In this document: piece after piece, positions 36,494 to 44,296 of the stretch
How the letters are laid out: each line of letters starts with the position of its first letter
Numbering within the stretch: the first letter of the stretch is position 1
Assembly (NCBI RefSeq): GCF_006715785.1
Contig: NZ_VFNX01000001.1
Span: 4,134,001-4,198,000, forward strand
Direction: 5' to 3'
Length of the DNA: 64,000 nucleotides
Source: Streptomyces puniciscabiei
Lineage (GTDB): Bacteria > Actinomycetota > Actinomycetes > Streptomycetales > Streptomycetaceae
The notes under the pieces: generated by a model
What the model was told of the DNA's origin: nothing
What the model saw: the letters and a program-made list of their open reading frames with translations, nothing else
The model's database searches: none
Made by a program: the position numbers and the translations under genes

Positions 36494-37156
36494 ATGAACT
36501 GCATCGTCTGCATGTCGAGGAAGCCGTGGGACCTTCCGTTCCTGGCGGTACCCCAGGAGGTGGCGGCTCTGCGGCGCGTTCTGCGGCTCCACCTGGAAGT
36601 TTGGCGCTTGCCCGAAGTAACTGACGTGGCCCAGCTCTGCGTCAGTGAACTTGTTTCCAACGTGATCAACCACGTTGGCCTTGAGACTCCGACCACTCTT
36701 GCCGTCTCCATGAGCGGCAGCTACCTGCGTATCGAGGTTCATGACCCAGACTCCCGTGCCCTGCCGACGCTGGTCCAGGCGGGACTGGGCAGCGAATCCG
36801 GCCGTGGGGTGGTCCTCGTCGATGCCGTGGCCGACCGCTGGGGTGTCGAGCTTCGCGCCGACCGCAAGGTGACCTGGTGCGAGTTGGACACTGGCCTGCC
36901 GTCGGTCTGCGTTCACACGGTGCGCCCCCTGACCACTGGAGTCGATGAACTGCTCAACGGCTACAGAGCGAAGAAAGTACCGAATGTGATTGGCGCGGGA
37001 TCTGATCCGTTGACCTTGGCCGCGGCGGAGGAAGCGGCGATCGACATCATCGCCGACCTCCTCCGCTGGATGCAGGCGCACGGCCGCAACGCGGACGACG
37101 TGCTCGACCGGGCTCAAACGCACTTCGAGGCCGAAGCCGAGAGGTTCAATCGTTAG
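36494..37156 (+). CDS. HATPase-domain protein (RsbW-like), WhiJ-module partner
   Basis: 220-aa protein. The N-terminal half is a histidine-kinase-like ATPase fold: VAQLCVSELVSNVINHVG (N box), IEVHDPDSRALP (G1) and ESGRGVVLVDAVADRWGV (G2). Such stand-alone domains act as anti-sigma-type kinases. The C-terminal ~80 residues are an extra helical part (AAAEEAAIDIIADLLRWMQAHG). GGAG lies 8 nt before ATG 36494. Divergent from the WhiJ-type regulator. Confidence 0.85.
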   Translation: MNCIVCMSRKPWDLPFLAVPQEVAALRRVLRLHLEVWRLPEVTDVAQLCVSELVSNVINHVGLETPTTLAVSMSGSYLRIEVHDPDSRALPTLVQAGLGSESGRGVVLVDAVADRWGVELRADRKVTWCELDTGLPSVCVHTVRPLTTGVDELLNGYRAKKVPNVIGAGSDPLTLAAAEEAAIDIIADLLRWMQAHGRNADDVLDRAQTHFEAEAERFNR

Positions 37157-37245
37157 TGATCGCAGCAGAGTTCGACCACGCCTTACGCGACCTTGACGAC
37201 CGACTACAAGACCGGTCGGTGATGGTCAATGGGCTGAGTCGTTGA
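37156..37245 (+). CDS. possible 29-codon ORF coupled to the HATPase gene
   Basis: GTG 37156 overlaps the HATPase stop (TAGTG) and opens a frame rich in Asp/Arg/Leu (DHALRDLDDRLQDR) that ends at TGA 37245. The one-base overlap suggests coupling, but the peptide matches nothing I know and overlaps the HAD remnant antisense; it may be the stump of a longer gene. Confidence 0.25.
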   Translation: MIAAEFDHALRDLDDRLQDRSVMVNGLSR

Positions 37246-37579
37246 ACCTGCTGACTAAAGCAGGAAGTTCGAGCAGGCTCTCCACCTGGAAGGTGGGCAG
37301 TTCTCTAGCCACAGGGTAGTTCCACTTACTCGTGGCCCAGGGCCCGCGATGCACGAGCGCGGTGTGCATGCCGGCCCGGTGGGCCGGGCGGATGTCGTTG
37401 TCGCAGTCTCCGGCTGCGCTGCAGCGGCCCGCTTCTGCCGCTCCCCGTAGAGATCAACCCGGGTCGGAACTCCTGCAAGACTTCCCCATAGCCCGCCCCT
37501 GCGCTACGAGGGCACCGAACATCGCATGAAAAGTATGCCGCGGCACCTCCAACCAGTCAGCCGCGACTGCGGGAATCAT
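37226..37579 (-). pseudogene. decayed HAD-family hydrolase
   Basis: Three pieces in different frames together resemble a Streptomyces HAD hydrolase. An N-terminal piece (AADWLEVPRHTFHAMFGALVAQG) starts at ATG 37579. A frameshift leads to GYGEVLQEFRPG, and another to DLYGERQKRAAA. An internal deletion removes the middle, and the C-terminal end follows: GDCDNDIRPAHRAGMHTALVHRGPWA through VESLLELPALVSRF and a stop at 37226. The catalytic DxD part is absent, so it cannot be functional. Confidence 0.8.
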
Positions 37580-37684
37580 GCCCGCAGCTCAGACAGCCCG
37601 CGAGCCAGCGCCGTGCACTCTTTCGTTCCGACCGCCAACTGAGGAAGCGTCATTAGCTATCGGAGACCAACAGTCCCCGCCGGC

Positions 37685-39415
37685 TCACTCGCTAGTAACC
37701 GCCTCAATTGCCTTAACCACCAGATTCTTACGCGAGAGAAGGAAAGCCGCATAGTTATCATGCCAAAGAGCGGAGTGCCGATCCGCCGGCAGAAGATGCG
37801 ACTGCAGGATTCCAAGCACCTCTTCTTCCCCTAGGCCATCTTCCATGGTGGCAAGATATTCAGATGGGGCGCGCTTTCCAATGCTTTGATTAGTTCTCTT
37901 GTCAATCAGTGCCCGATTAAGGATCAATTCGGGATTGCCGGGATCTGCCCTATCTTCCAAATACTTCTTGGGGAAGATGTGATGCGCGTCCACTCGGTCT
38001 TCTAGGAGTTTCCCGGGCGTCAAGTTCGAGCCGGAGTGGAAGTCTCGCGCTCCGCCGCTTAGCGTCAGTGCCATAACCCCCTTGTACAAGGCCTGCAAGT
38101 TGGTTCGCGCCGTATCCAGCACTTCACCGGCGAAGGTGAAACCGTCGACAGCCTCCGGCATCGTCTCGCCGCCGTTTAGCCAAGAAGTGAGATCTGCAAA
38201 GTCTTTCCCTGCCTGACTATTACCTCCCTGATCATAATTTCGCGAGAATACAGAGCACCAGAAGAAACGCCGAATCTTTCGTAGCGCTGCGCCACTCTCT
38301 GTAGATCTCTTAGACTCAACTTCATGCCATACGGCCGCCAAGGGGACGAGGATCATGGAATATGGCAGCCATTTCGGGGCTAGCACTCCGCACTCATCGC
38401 GAAGAAAAGTCAGAGCGCGCGCCGCCCCTTGAGCCACCTGATCCCAATATTTTTCAAATTCTGTTGGTGTTAGCTCCAAGACGTCGCTGCGCTGGGCTGA
38501 TGCTTTGGTCCCCTGTGACTTACCAGCCGTCGCTCGAAGTGAGACTGCCTGAAGCAAGTAGTAGGCATCGACTTCGAACGAGGCCAGAATGGGGTGCTTT
38601 CGCTGCGCCTCTTCCCAGTTCCTTCGCAAGTCAACACCTGCGGGCCAAAATCGTGCGGCTAGAAGCTCAAATACGCTCAGCTTAACGCCAGTTCGATTTA
38701 TAGTTTCGAAGATGCGGCAGACTGCATCAAGTGGAGTGGCCTCCGGCAGCTCCACAACAGGAAATCGATAATTCCCGATTGGGCGCAGGTACCTGCGCGC
38801 CAGTTGGCGAACTTCGGCTCGGCGAGCTTTCCAATCCTCGCCCTCTATTGCTTCCTCCATATTATCGAGCCATTCCTCAATGAGTTCCGACCCGATTAGG
38901 GAAAGTGGAAATAGTGACTGTCTAATCTCCTCTATCGCGTTAGCTGGTGGACGCTTGCGCAATGACCTGGCGTTGACCTCTCGGTACACGATCACATCAT
39001 CCAGGCGGCTTGCGTCGAGAAGGCCGGACGCATTCGTATCAAGTGAAGCAAGCAGCTCAAGGTCAACGAAAAACTTTTGCTGCCCCATACCGGTCAGCGC
39101 TTGGAATATTGATGTGAGTCGCTGCTGTCCATCCAGCACCAGTGTGGCCGAGTCCCTAAGCTGGACATCGAACCCCTCGAACGGGCGCCGTTTAATTTGT
39201 GGCCTCTTTTGTTCCCAAAAGAGGAGGGTTCCAGCCGGGTATCGGGCGATAATGGAGACCAATAGCTTTTGAGTGTCCGCCGGATCCCAAACATAACTTC
39301 TCTGAAAGTCTGGTATAGCCAGTCGACCTCGCGTCATATCGTCCATCAGTTCTTTGATGGATGGTGTATCGGGAGTCGACATTTGCTTAGACGGGTGCTC
39401 TTCCTGCCAAACCAT
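37685..39415 (-). CDS. DUF262–HNH (GmrSD-like) protein
   Basis: 576-aa protein. The N-terminal DUF262 (ParB-like NTPase) domain has IPDFQRSYVWD (34–44) and the hallmark LDGQQRLTS (94–102), with FETINRTGVKLS farther on. The C-terminal DUF1524-type HNH nuclease has DAHHIFPKKYL (H478, H479) followed by the conserved Asn region and TNQSIGKRAPSEYL. The family includes type IV modification-dependent restriction enzymes (GmrSD) and other defence nucleases. Codon use is AT-richer than its neighbours (many AAT, ATT, GTT, AAG). ATG 39415 follows GAGGGG. It lies 227 bp behind, and co-oriented with, a PLD–helicase gene. Confidence 0.88.
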   Translation of the reverse strand: MVWQEEHPSKQMSTPDTPSIKELMDDMTRGRLAIPDFQRSYVWDPADTQKLLVSIIARYPAGTLLFWEQKRPQIKRRPFEGFDVQLRDSATLVLDGQQRLTSIFQALTGMGQQKFFVDLELLASLDTNASGLLDASRLDDVIVYREVNARSLRKRPPANAIEEIRQSLFPLSLIGSELIEEWLDNMEEAIEGEDWKARRAEVRQLARRYLRPIGNYRFPVVELPEATPLDAVCRIFETINRTGVKLSVFELLAARFWPAGVDLRRNWEEAQRKHPILASFEVDAYYLLQAVSLRATAGKSQGTKASAQRSDVLELTPTEFEKYWDQVAQGAARALTFLRDECGVLAPKWLPYSMILVPLAAVWHEVESKRSTESGAALRKIRRFFWCSVFSRNYDQGGNSQAGKDFADLTSWLNGGETMPEAVDGFTFAGEVLDTARTNLQALYKGVMALTLSGGARDFHSGSNLTPGKLLEDRVDAHHIFPKKYLEDRADPGNPELILNRALIDKRTNQSIGKRAPSEYLATMEDGLGEEEVLGILQSHLLPADRHSALWHDNYAAFLLSRKNLVVKAIEAVTSE

Positions 39416-39434
39416 AAGCCCCCCTCAGGTCGGG

Positions 39435-39461
39435 GTCGCAGCCTGCGACGGTCAAATTATA
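39435..39461 (-). promoter_or_regulatory. promoter and operator-like repeat of the DUF262 gene
   Basis: On the minus strand a perfect -10 TATAAT (39456–39461) is followed by the perfect inverted repeat GTCGCA-GCC-TGCGAC (39435–39449), spanning the expected start site about 30 bp before ATG 39415. It suggests that DUF262 has its own, probably repressed, promoter. Confidence 0.5.
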
Positions 39462-39642
39462 CTGATAGTGCGTCAATTCTGCATGCACCACACGGCCTCA
39501 GACTTTCTCCGAGAGGCTGCTACGTCCTTCTCAGGAGCTGGCGTTCGTCTCCCTTCAGGGCTTGCTCGGGAAGGAGTGCCATGGGGAGCGTCGAGACATG
39601 CGGCTGCGGAAGCGGCAGGAGCGGCCGACTCTTGCAGGCTCG

Positions 39643-42600
39643 TCAGCTTGCAGTGATGGCCGAGAAGGTCCATACGTCGGCCGGTAGTTCATGCTTCAGG
39701 CGCCAGGTGATCGCCATCGGCTTGCTGCCGGTGTGGCCCTCGTACGTGGCCGGGCCGAGCAGCATCCAGGGTTGGGACTTGCCTATGTCGGTGTTCTTGT
39801 AGCGCCGCATGAACAGCAGGACGTGGCTGCCGCGTGCCTCGTGTTGCTGGTAGCGCAGGCCCGTGGGCGAGTTCGCGGCCGTTGAGTTCTGGGACTCCCA
39901 GTGAAAGAGCGTCGGGCTCCACGCGTAGTCTTTGTACCGGATAGTGGGCGAGAAGTCCTTCTCGTCCTTGTCCAGCGTGATGAGAAGTGCGTCGGTTTTG
40001 AGCTTCTCGACCCATTGCACACCCTGCGCGAAGGAGCGGGGCATCTGACCGCCGAAGCGAGCCACGCCGAGGGCGGCGAGGATCTCGGAGCGGTTGTAGG
40101 TGCTGTGGACCTTCAGCGGGACGTGGCTGAGGGGGCCGGGGAGCGAGATGGGGACGTGGTCGGCCTGCTCGATGACGTGTGAGATCACCTGCCGTAGCTC
40201 GTCTCGGAACACCCGTTGGTGCCGCAGCGATTCCAGACCCTCGTGGAAGCTGGTGAAGCCACCTGCGTTGTCCCAGAGGTTGAAGAACAGCATGCGGGCG
40301 AACGACTGGTCAGTGGGGTCGAGGTCTTCGTACGCGGGAGCGTCATCCTGGAGGAGGCGAAGGTAGGCCTCCGCGCGCTGCGGGTCATCCACGTGCAGGA
40401 AGGCGTGGACCCGCTTCAGTAGTGCAGCCTCTCCAGAGGGCTCGGGTTCGTCGATCAGGCCGGCACGGCGCAGCACGGTCGTCCAGGAGTTGTCGCTCTT
40501 GTACAGCTCCTTGATCTCCCGGCGGCTCTCCCGAAGGTAACCGGAGAGGCGCAGAGTGCCGTAATCCCTGACCTCCTTCATCAGTGTCTTCACCGTGGCA
40601 CCCAGCTGGGTCCGGATGTTGTCGATGACGAGGTCCTTCGACTTGCCTTCCAGGATGATCTGGCAGCCGGACGGCAACTGGGGGAAATCGTGCTCGATGT
40701 GGTCGAGGAGTCGGTTCCGCGACAGATTGGTCAGCGCTCGGAACTGCTCCTCGAAGCGGAACTCGGCCCGGTGCTGACCGATGAAGTCGAGGACGGTGAG
40801 GACGGGCTTCGTTTCGGTGCGTCGCAGTCCCCGCCCCAACTGCTGGAGGAAGACGGTGGCGCTGTTGGTGGGGCGCAGAAGGAGCAGCGTGTCTACGTCA
40901 GGGATGTCGAGGCCCTCGTTGAACAGGTCGACGGAGAAGATGACTTGGAGCTTTCTGTCACGAAGGTCGGACAACGCCTGGGAGCGCACTTCAGCGGGTG
41001 AGTCACTGTCGAGCGCCACTGCCTGGAAGCCGGCCTCGCGAAAGAAGTCCGCCATGAAGTGGGCGTGTGCCTTGGTCACGCAGAAGCCCAGCGCTCGCAT
41101 GGCGCCAGGGTGGGAGACCTTATCGCGGATCTGCTTCACGACGATCCGGGCGCGTGCGTGGTTGCCTGTGTAGAGGCTCCCAAGCTCCTGGTCGGCGTAC
41201 GAACCCTTCTGCCAGCCGAGATTTGTCAGATCCGTCCCATCGGGGATGCCGAAGTAGTGGAAGGGGCAGAGCAGGTCGTTCTCTAGGGCTTCCCAAAGCC
41301 GCATCTCAGCCGCGATCCGGCCCTCGAAGAACTCGTCCTGGACGTTCAGCCCGTCCATCCGCTCAGGGGTGGCCGTCAGGCCCAGCAGTTCCTTCGGTGT
41401 GAAGTGGTCGATCACGCGTCGATAGGTGGCGGCGGTAGCGTGGTGGAACTCGTCGATGACGATGATGTCGAAGTGATCCGGCGCGAGTTGCTCAAGACGC
41501 TGAACATTGAGCGATTGGACGCTGGCGAAGACGTGGTTCCACTCGCGTGGATCCTGCCCTGCGTGGAGTAGCTCTCCGAAGGACGCATCGTCCAGCACCT
41601 CCCGGTAGGTACGCAGGGATTGCCTGAGGATCTCTTTTCGGTGGGCCACGAACAGCAGCCTCGGCCGGCCACCCTCCGACTTGCGGCTCAGACTGCGGTA
41701 GTCGAGGGCCGCCATCACCGTCTTCCCGGTGCCGGTCGCCGCCACCAGTAGGTTTCGATGCCGCCCGCGAAGCTCCCGCTCGACGGTGAGCCGCTCCAGC
41801 ATGTCCCGCTGGTGCGGATAGGGGCGAACCTCGAGACCAGAGAGGCTGATCTTCAGGTCCGTGCTGGCGCTGGTGCCACTCGCCTGGGCCAGCGCTTCAT
41901 CGAGGCGTGCACCGTGGAGGTCGGGGTCGTATGTCTCGAAGGCAGTGTCGTTCCAGTACGCGTCGAACGTCGCCTCGAACTTGTTCAGTACGGCGGGTGT
42001 CGCGACGGACGACAGGCGGACGTTCCACTCCAGCCCATCGAGCAGCGCCGCCTTCGAAAGATTGGAGCTGCCGACGTAGGCCGTATCGAAGCCCGTCCTG
42101 CGTCTGAACAGCCAGGCTTTCGCGTGCAGTCGAGTGGAACGGGTCTCGTAGTTGACCTTGACCGTGGCACCGAAGTCCCGGACCAGACGGTCCAGCGCGT
42201 GACGGTCGGTGGCGCCGATGTAGGTGGTCGTTATGACGCGTATCGGCACGCCCCGGTCTCTCGCGGCGCGCAGCGAGTCCTCCAGGACGCGAATGCCATA
42301 CCACTTCACGAAAGCGCACAGCAGGTCGATGCGGTCTGCCGTAGCCAGCTCCGCCCTGAGTTCGGAACCGAGGTTGAGGTCCTCTGGGGAGTTGGTGATG
42401 AGCGACGTCTCAGACAGCGGTGTCAAGGGACGCAGGGCGTACACACCGGGAGCCTCCTGCCGCGCGAGAGTGAGAAGCTGTCGCGGACCCGCGATGATGG
42501 AGCTGACAGGGTCGGCATCGCTCGATTCTGGAGTGCTTGTAGCAGCCAGTGCCTCGAGGATGCGGTTCGCGACCTTGACGCGATCCTCGGTGGGAACTTG

Positions 42601-42792
42601 AGCCAGCCTTTGGCCGACAGCTTCACCGATGTAGCGAGCCAGGACATGGGGAGCGGACTCCGAGCTGACCTCGGCGTCAATGGCTTTCCAGCCAGCCGCC
42701 TCGAATCGCTCCAACTCGTCGCGTACGTCGTCCGTGATCAGCTTCTCGTAGACGCCAGCGATCGGCTCCGAACGGCCCATCGGTTCAGCCAC
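39643..42792 (-). CDS. PLD nuclease–SF2 helicase protein (DUF3427-like)
   Basis: 1049-aa fusion. After about 100 helical residues comes a phospholipase-D-type nuclease domain (about 145–285) with HAKAW (H223, K225) and GSSN (241–244). The SF2 helicase core follows: YPHQRDML (Q-like), Walker A ATGTGKT (352–358), DEFHH (447–451), TATPER (473–478), then FSVDLFNEGLDIPDVDTLLLLRPT and motif VI QQLGRGLRR. The last ~350 residues resemble DUF3427 (ESLRHQRVFRDEL, SPTIRYKDYAWSPTLFHWESQ). Such proteins recur in bacterial defence loci. GTG 42792 (AGGGGGG upstream) or ATG 42780 may start it. Confidence 0.9.
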   Translation of the reverse strand: MAEPMGRSEPIAGVYEKLITDDVRDELERFEAAGWKAIDAEVSSESAPHVLARYIGEAVGQRLAQVPTEDRVKVANRILEALAATSTPESSDADPVSSIIAGPRQLLTLARQEAPGVYALRPLTPLSETSLITNSPEDLNLGSELRAELATADRIDLLCAFVKWYGIRVLEDSLRAARDRGVPIRVITTTYIGATDRHALDRLVRDFGATVKVNYETRSTRLHAKAWLFRRRTGFDTAYVGSSNLSKAALLDGLEWNVRLSSVATPAVLNKFEATFDAYWNDTAFETYDPDLHGARLDEALAQASGTSASTDLKISLSGLEVRPYPHQRDMLERLTVERELRGRHRNLLVAATGTGKTVMAALDYRSLSRKSEGGRPRLLFVAHRKEILRQSLRTYREVLDDASFGELLHAGQDPREWNHVFASVQSLNVQRLEQLAPDHFDIIVIDEFHHATAATYRRVIDHFTPKELLGLTATPERMDGLNVQDEFFEGRIAAEMRLWEALENDLLCPFHYFGIPDGTDLTNLGWQKGSYADQELGSLYTGNHARARIVVKQIRDKVSHPGAMRALGFCVTKAHAHFMADFFREAGFQAVALDSDSPAEVRSQALSDLRDRKLQVIFSVDLFNEGLDIPDVDTLLLLRPTNSATVFLQQLGRGLRRTETKPVLTVLDFIGQHRAEFRFEEQFRALTNLSRNRLLDHIEHDFPQLPSGCQIILEGKSKDLVIDNIRTQLGATVKTLMKEVRDYGTLRLSGYLRESRREIKELYKSDNSWTTVLRRAGLIDEPEPSGEAALLKRVHAFLHVDDPQRAEAYLRLLQDDAPAYEDLDPTDQSFARMLFFNLWDNAGGFTSFHEGLESLRHQRVFRDELRQVISHVIEQADHVPISLPGPLSHVPLKVHSTYNRSEILAALGVARFGGQMPRSFAQGVQWVEKLKTDALLITLDKDEKDFSPTIRYKDYAWSPTLFHWESQNSTAANSPTGLRYQQHEARGSHVLLFMRRYKNTDIGKSQPWMLLGPATYEGHTGSKPMAITWRLKHELPADVWTFSAITAS

Positions 42793-43209
42793 GGCTCCCC
42801 CCTGATCCCTTGCGGTGCTCGTGCGCGACCTTGCGCACCGATGTGGATCAGTTCTAACAGCTGCCACTGACAGGCGAAGGGTTGTGTGCCGAAATCAGGC
42901 CCTCGGGGTCTTCAGTAACCGTTGGGGCCCGCCCGCTTCTCGGCATTGTCGTGCTTCCGCGGCCCGCATCAAGGGCGCGTCCGTTCCGCTGCGCTCCACT
43001 CCCGCGTCGGCTGCGCCGATGGCCCTGCGGGCCACCCTTGACCCGGGCCGCTCCAGCACGGGGAAGAAGCGAGCGGGCGGCCCGGGGAAGGCGGGGCCCA
43101 GGTGGGTGGCCGTTCGGTGGGCTGGGTGGGCAGCCGGAGTGAGGAGCGCGCCGGGGCGGCCAGCGGCTTGCGGCTGCGGAGGAGGGGCACGCTCCGTCCG
43201 GGCCCCGTT
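42793..43209. other. 417-bp intergenic region at right island edge
   Basis: No supported gene; open frames here are GC-bias artefacts. It contains the second 22-bp direct repeat (43021–43042) embedded in a longer GC-rich repeat-like block (about 42955–43110) with several short palindromes such as GGCCCTGCGGGCC. The helicase promoter must lie between 42793 and about 42950. Confidence 0.5.
43021..43042 (+). repeat. 22-bp direct repeat, right copy
   Basis: Exact copy of 33238–33259 in the same orientation. The internal palindrome GGCCCTGCGGGCC could form a small hairpin. Confidence 0.8.
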
Positions 43210-44226
43210 CTATACGCCGTGGCACGCCTCATAAGGCTGAGGGGAGCCGCACCAGCACTCCGCCCCCCTCACCGGCGGCCAGGCAACCGCCCGTCCCCGC
43301 GCAGCCAGTGTCGTCGCGTACTGCGGGAGCAGGGTCGCGTCCGCCGGGGATGAGCCCTCCGAGGCTGCGAAGGCCTCGTAGGAGGGGACCGTGCCCGTGA
43401 CGATGCCGAGGTTTCCCGTGCCCGAGGCGGAGAGTTCGCGCAGGGAGGACTCTATGGTCGCGAGGTGGGTCGCGTGGGAGGGGTACTCCGTGGCGAGAGT
43501 CGGGTACGCCGACAGGAGCTCTGCCAGCTCGCCCGCCGGCCAGTGGAGGATGGCCACGGGGAAGGGGCGGGAGAGGGCCTCTCGGTAGGCGCCCAGTTCG
43601 GCTCGTAGGCGGGAGATTTCCGCCACCAGTTCCGCCGGGTTGTCCGAGCCGAGGGACCAGACGCGTTTGGGGTCGTGGAGTTCGTCCAGGGACACGGGGG
43701 ACGTGTGGAGGGTGTCGGCCAGGGTGTCCCAGGCGTCGTGGGGGACGCCCAGCATGCGGCGGACGCGGTGGCGGCCGTAGAGGAGGGGGTGGATGGCGGG
43801 TGCCGGTTCCGTGTCCTCCCCGGTGGGCAGGAGCAGGTCGGCTCCCTCCGTGAAGGTCTCCTCCGCCGCCTCGAGCTCGTCGTGCGACTCCAGGGACTCG
43901 GCGATGATCACCCAGGGAGCCGGGTCGCGGGGCGCGGCCACCCGGATGCCCTCGATGATCGCCCTCGCCTCCGCCTCGTGGCCGTACTCCCAGAGGTTGG
44001 AGGCCTTCAGGGCGCGGACCAGGGCGGGGCTGTCCAGGGCGTCCGCGGTGGACAGCAGGCGGTCGTAGAGCGCGGTGGCCGCGGGGCGGTCGCCGGAGAG
44101 TTCCAGGTGGGCCGCCGCCCTCAGCAGCAGGGCCTCGGCGTCCTCGGGATACAGTCCGGCGGTCCGCTCCAGGCGTGCCGCTTCGGCGGTGTGGTCGACG
44201 TTCTCGGCAGGCGTGTCGGGGCGCAT
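43210..44226 (-). CDS. TPR-like protein with C-terminal SEC-C zinc motif
   Basis: 338-aa cytoplasmic protein. Residues about 10–120 form Ala/Leu-rich helical repeats of TPR type (AEALLLRAAAHLELSGDRPAATALYDRLL, ALKASNLWEYGHEAEARAIIEG, AESLESHDELEAAEETFTEGADLL). The C-terminus ends CWCGSPQPYEACHG, a SEC-C zinc-binding motif. Function unknown; likely a scaffold or protein-interaction role. ATG 44226 chosen as the first Met with the family N-terminus. Confidence 0.82.
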   Translation of the reverse strand: MRPDTPAENVDHTAEAARLERTAGLYPEDAEALLLRAAAHLELSGDRPAATALYDRLLSTADALDSPALVRALKASNLWEYGHEAEARAIIEGIRVAAPRDPAPWVIIAESLESHDELEAAEETFTEGADLLLPTGEDTEPAPAIHPLLYGRHRVRRMLGVPHDAWDTLADTLHTSPVSLDELHDPKRVWSLGSDNPAELVAEISRLRAELGAYREALSRPFPVAILHWPAGELAELLSAYPTLATEYPSHATHLATIESSLRELSASGTGNLGIVTGTVPSYEAFAASEGSSPADATLLPQYATTLAARGRAVAWPPVRGAECWCGSPQPYEACHGV

Positions 44227-44296
44227 GGGGGACACGGTACTGCCGAGCGGTGACCGGGAGGAGTAGGGCCGGATCAATGGCTTCCCTCCGGGTTCC

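Noticed and set aside
39643..42792. Assignment to DISARM, Druantia or BREX
   Set aside because: The partner genes that define those systems (methyltransferase, PglZ, DruE and others) are absent from the region.
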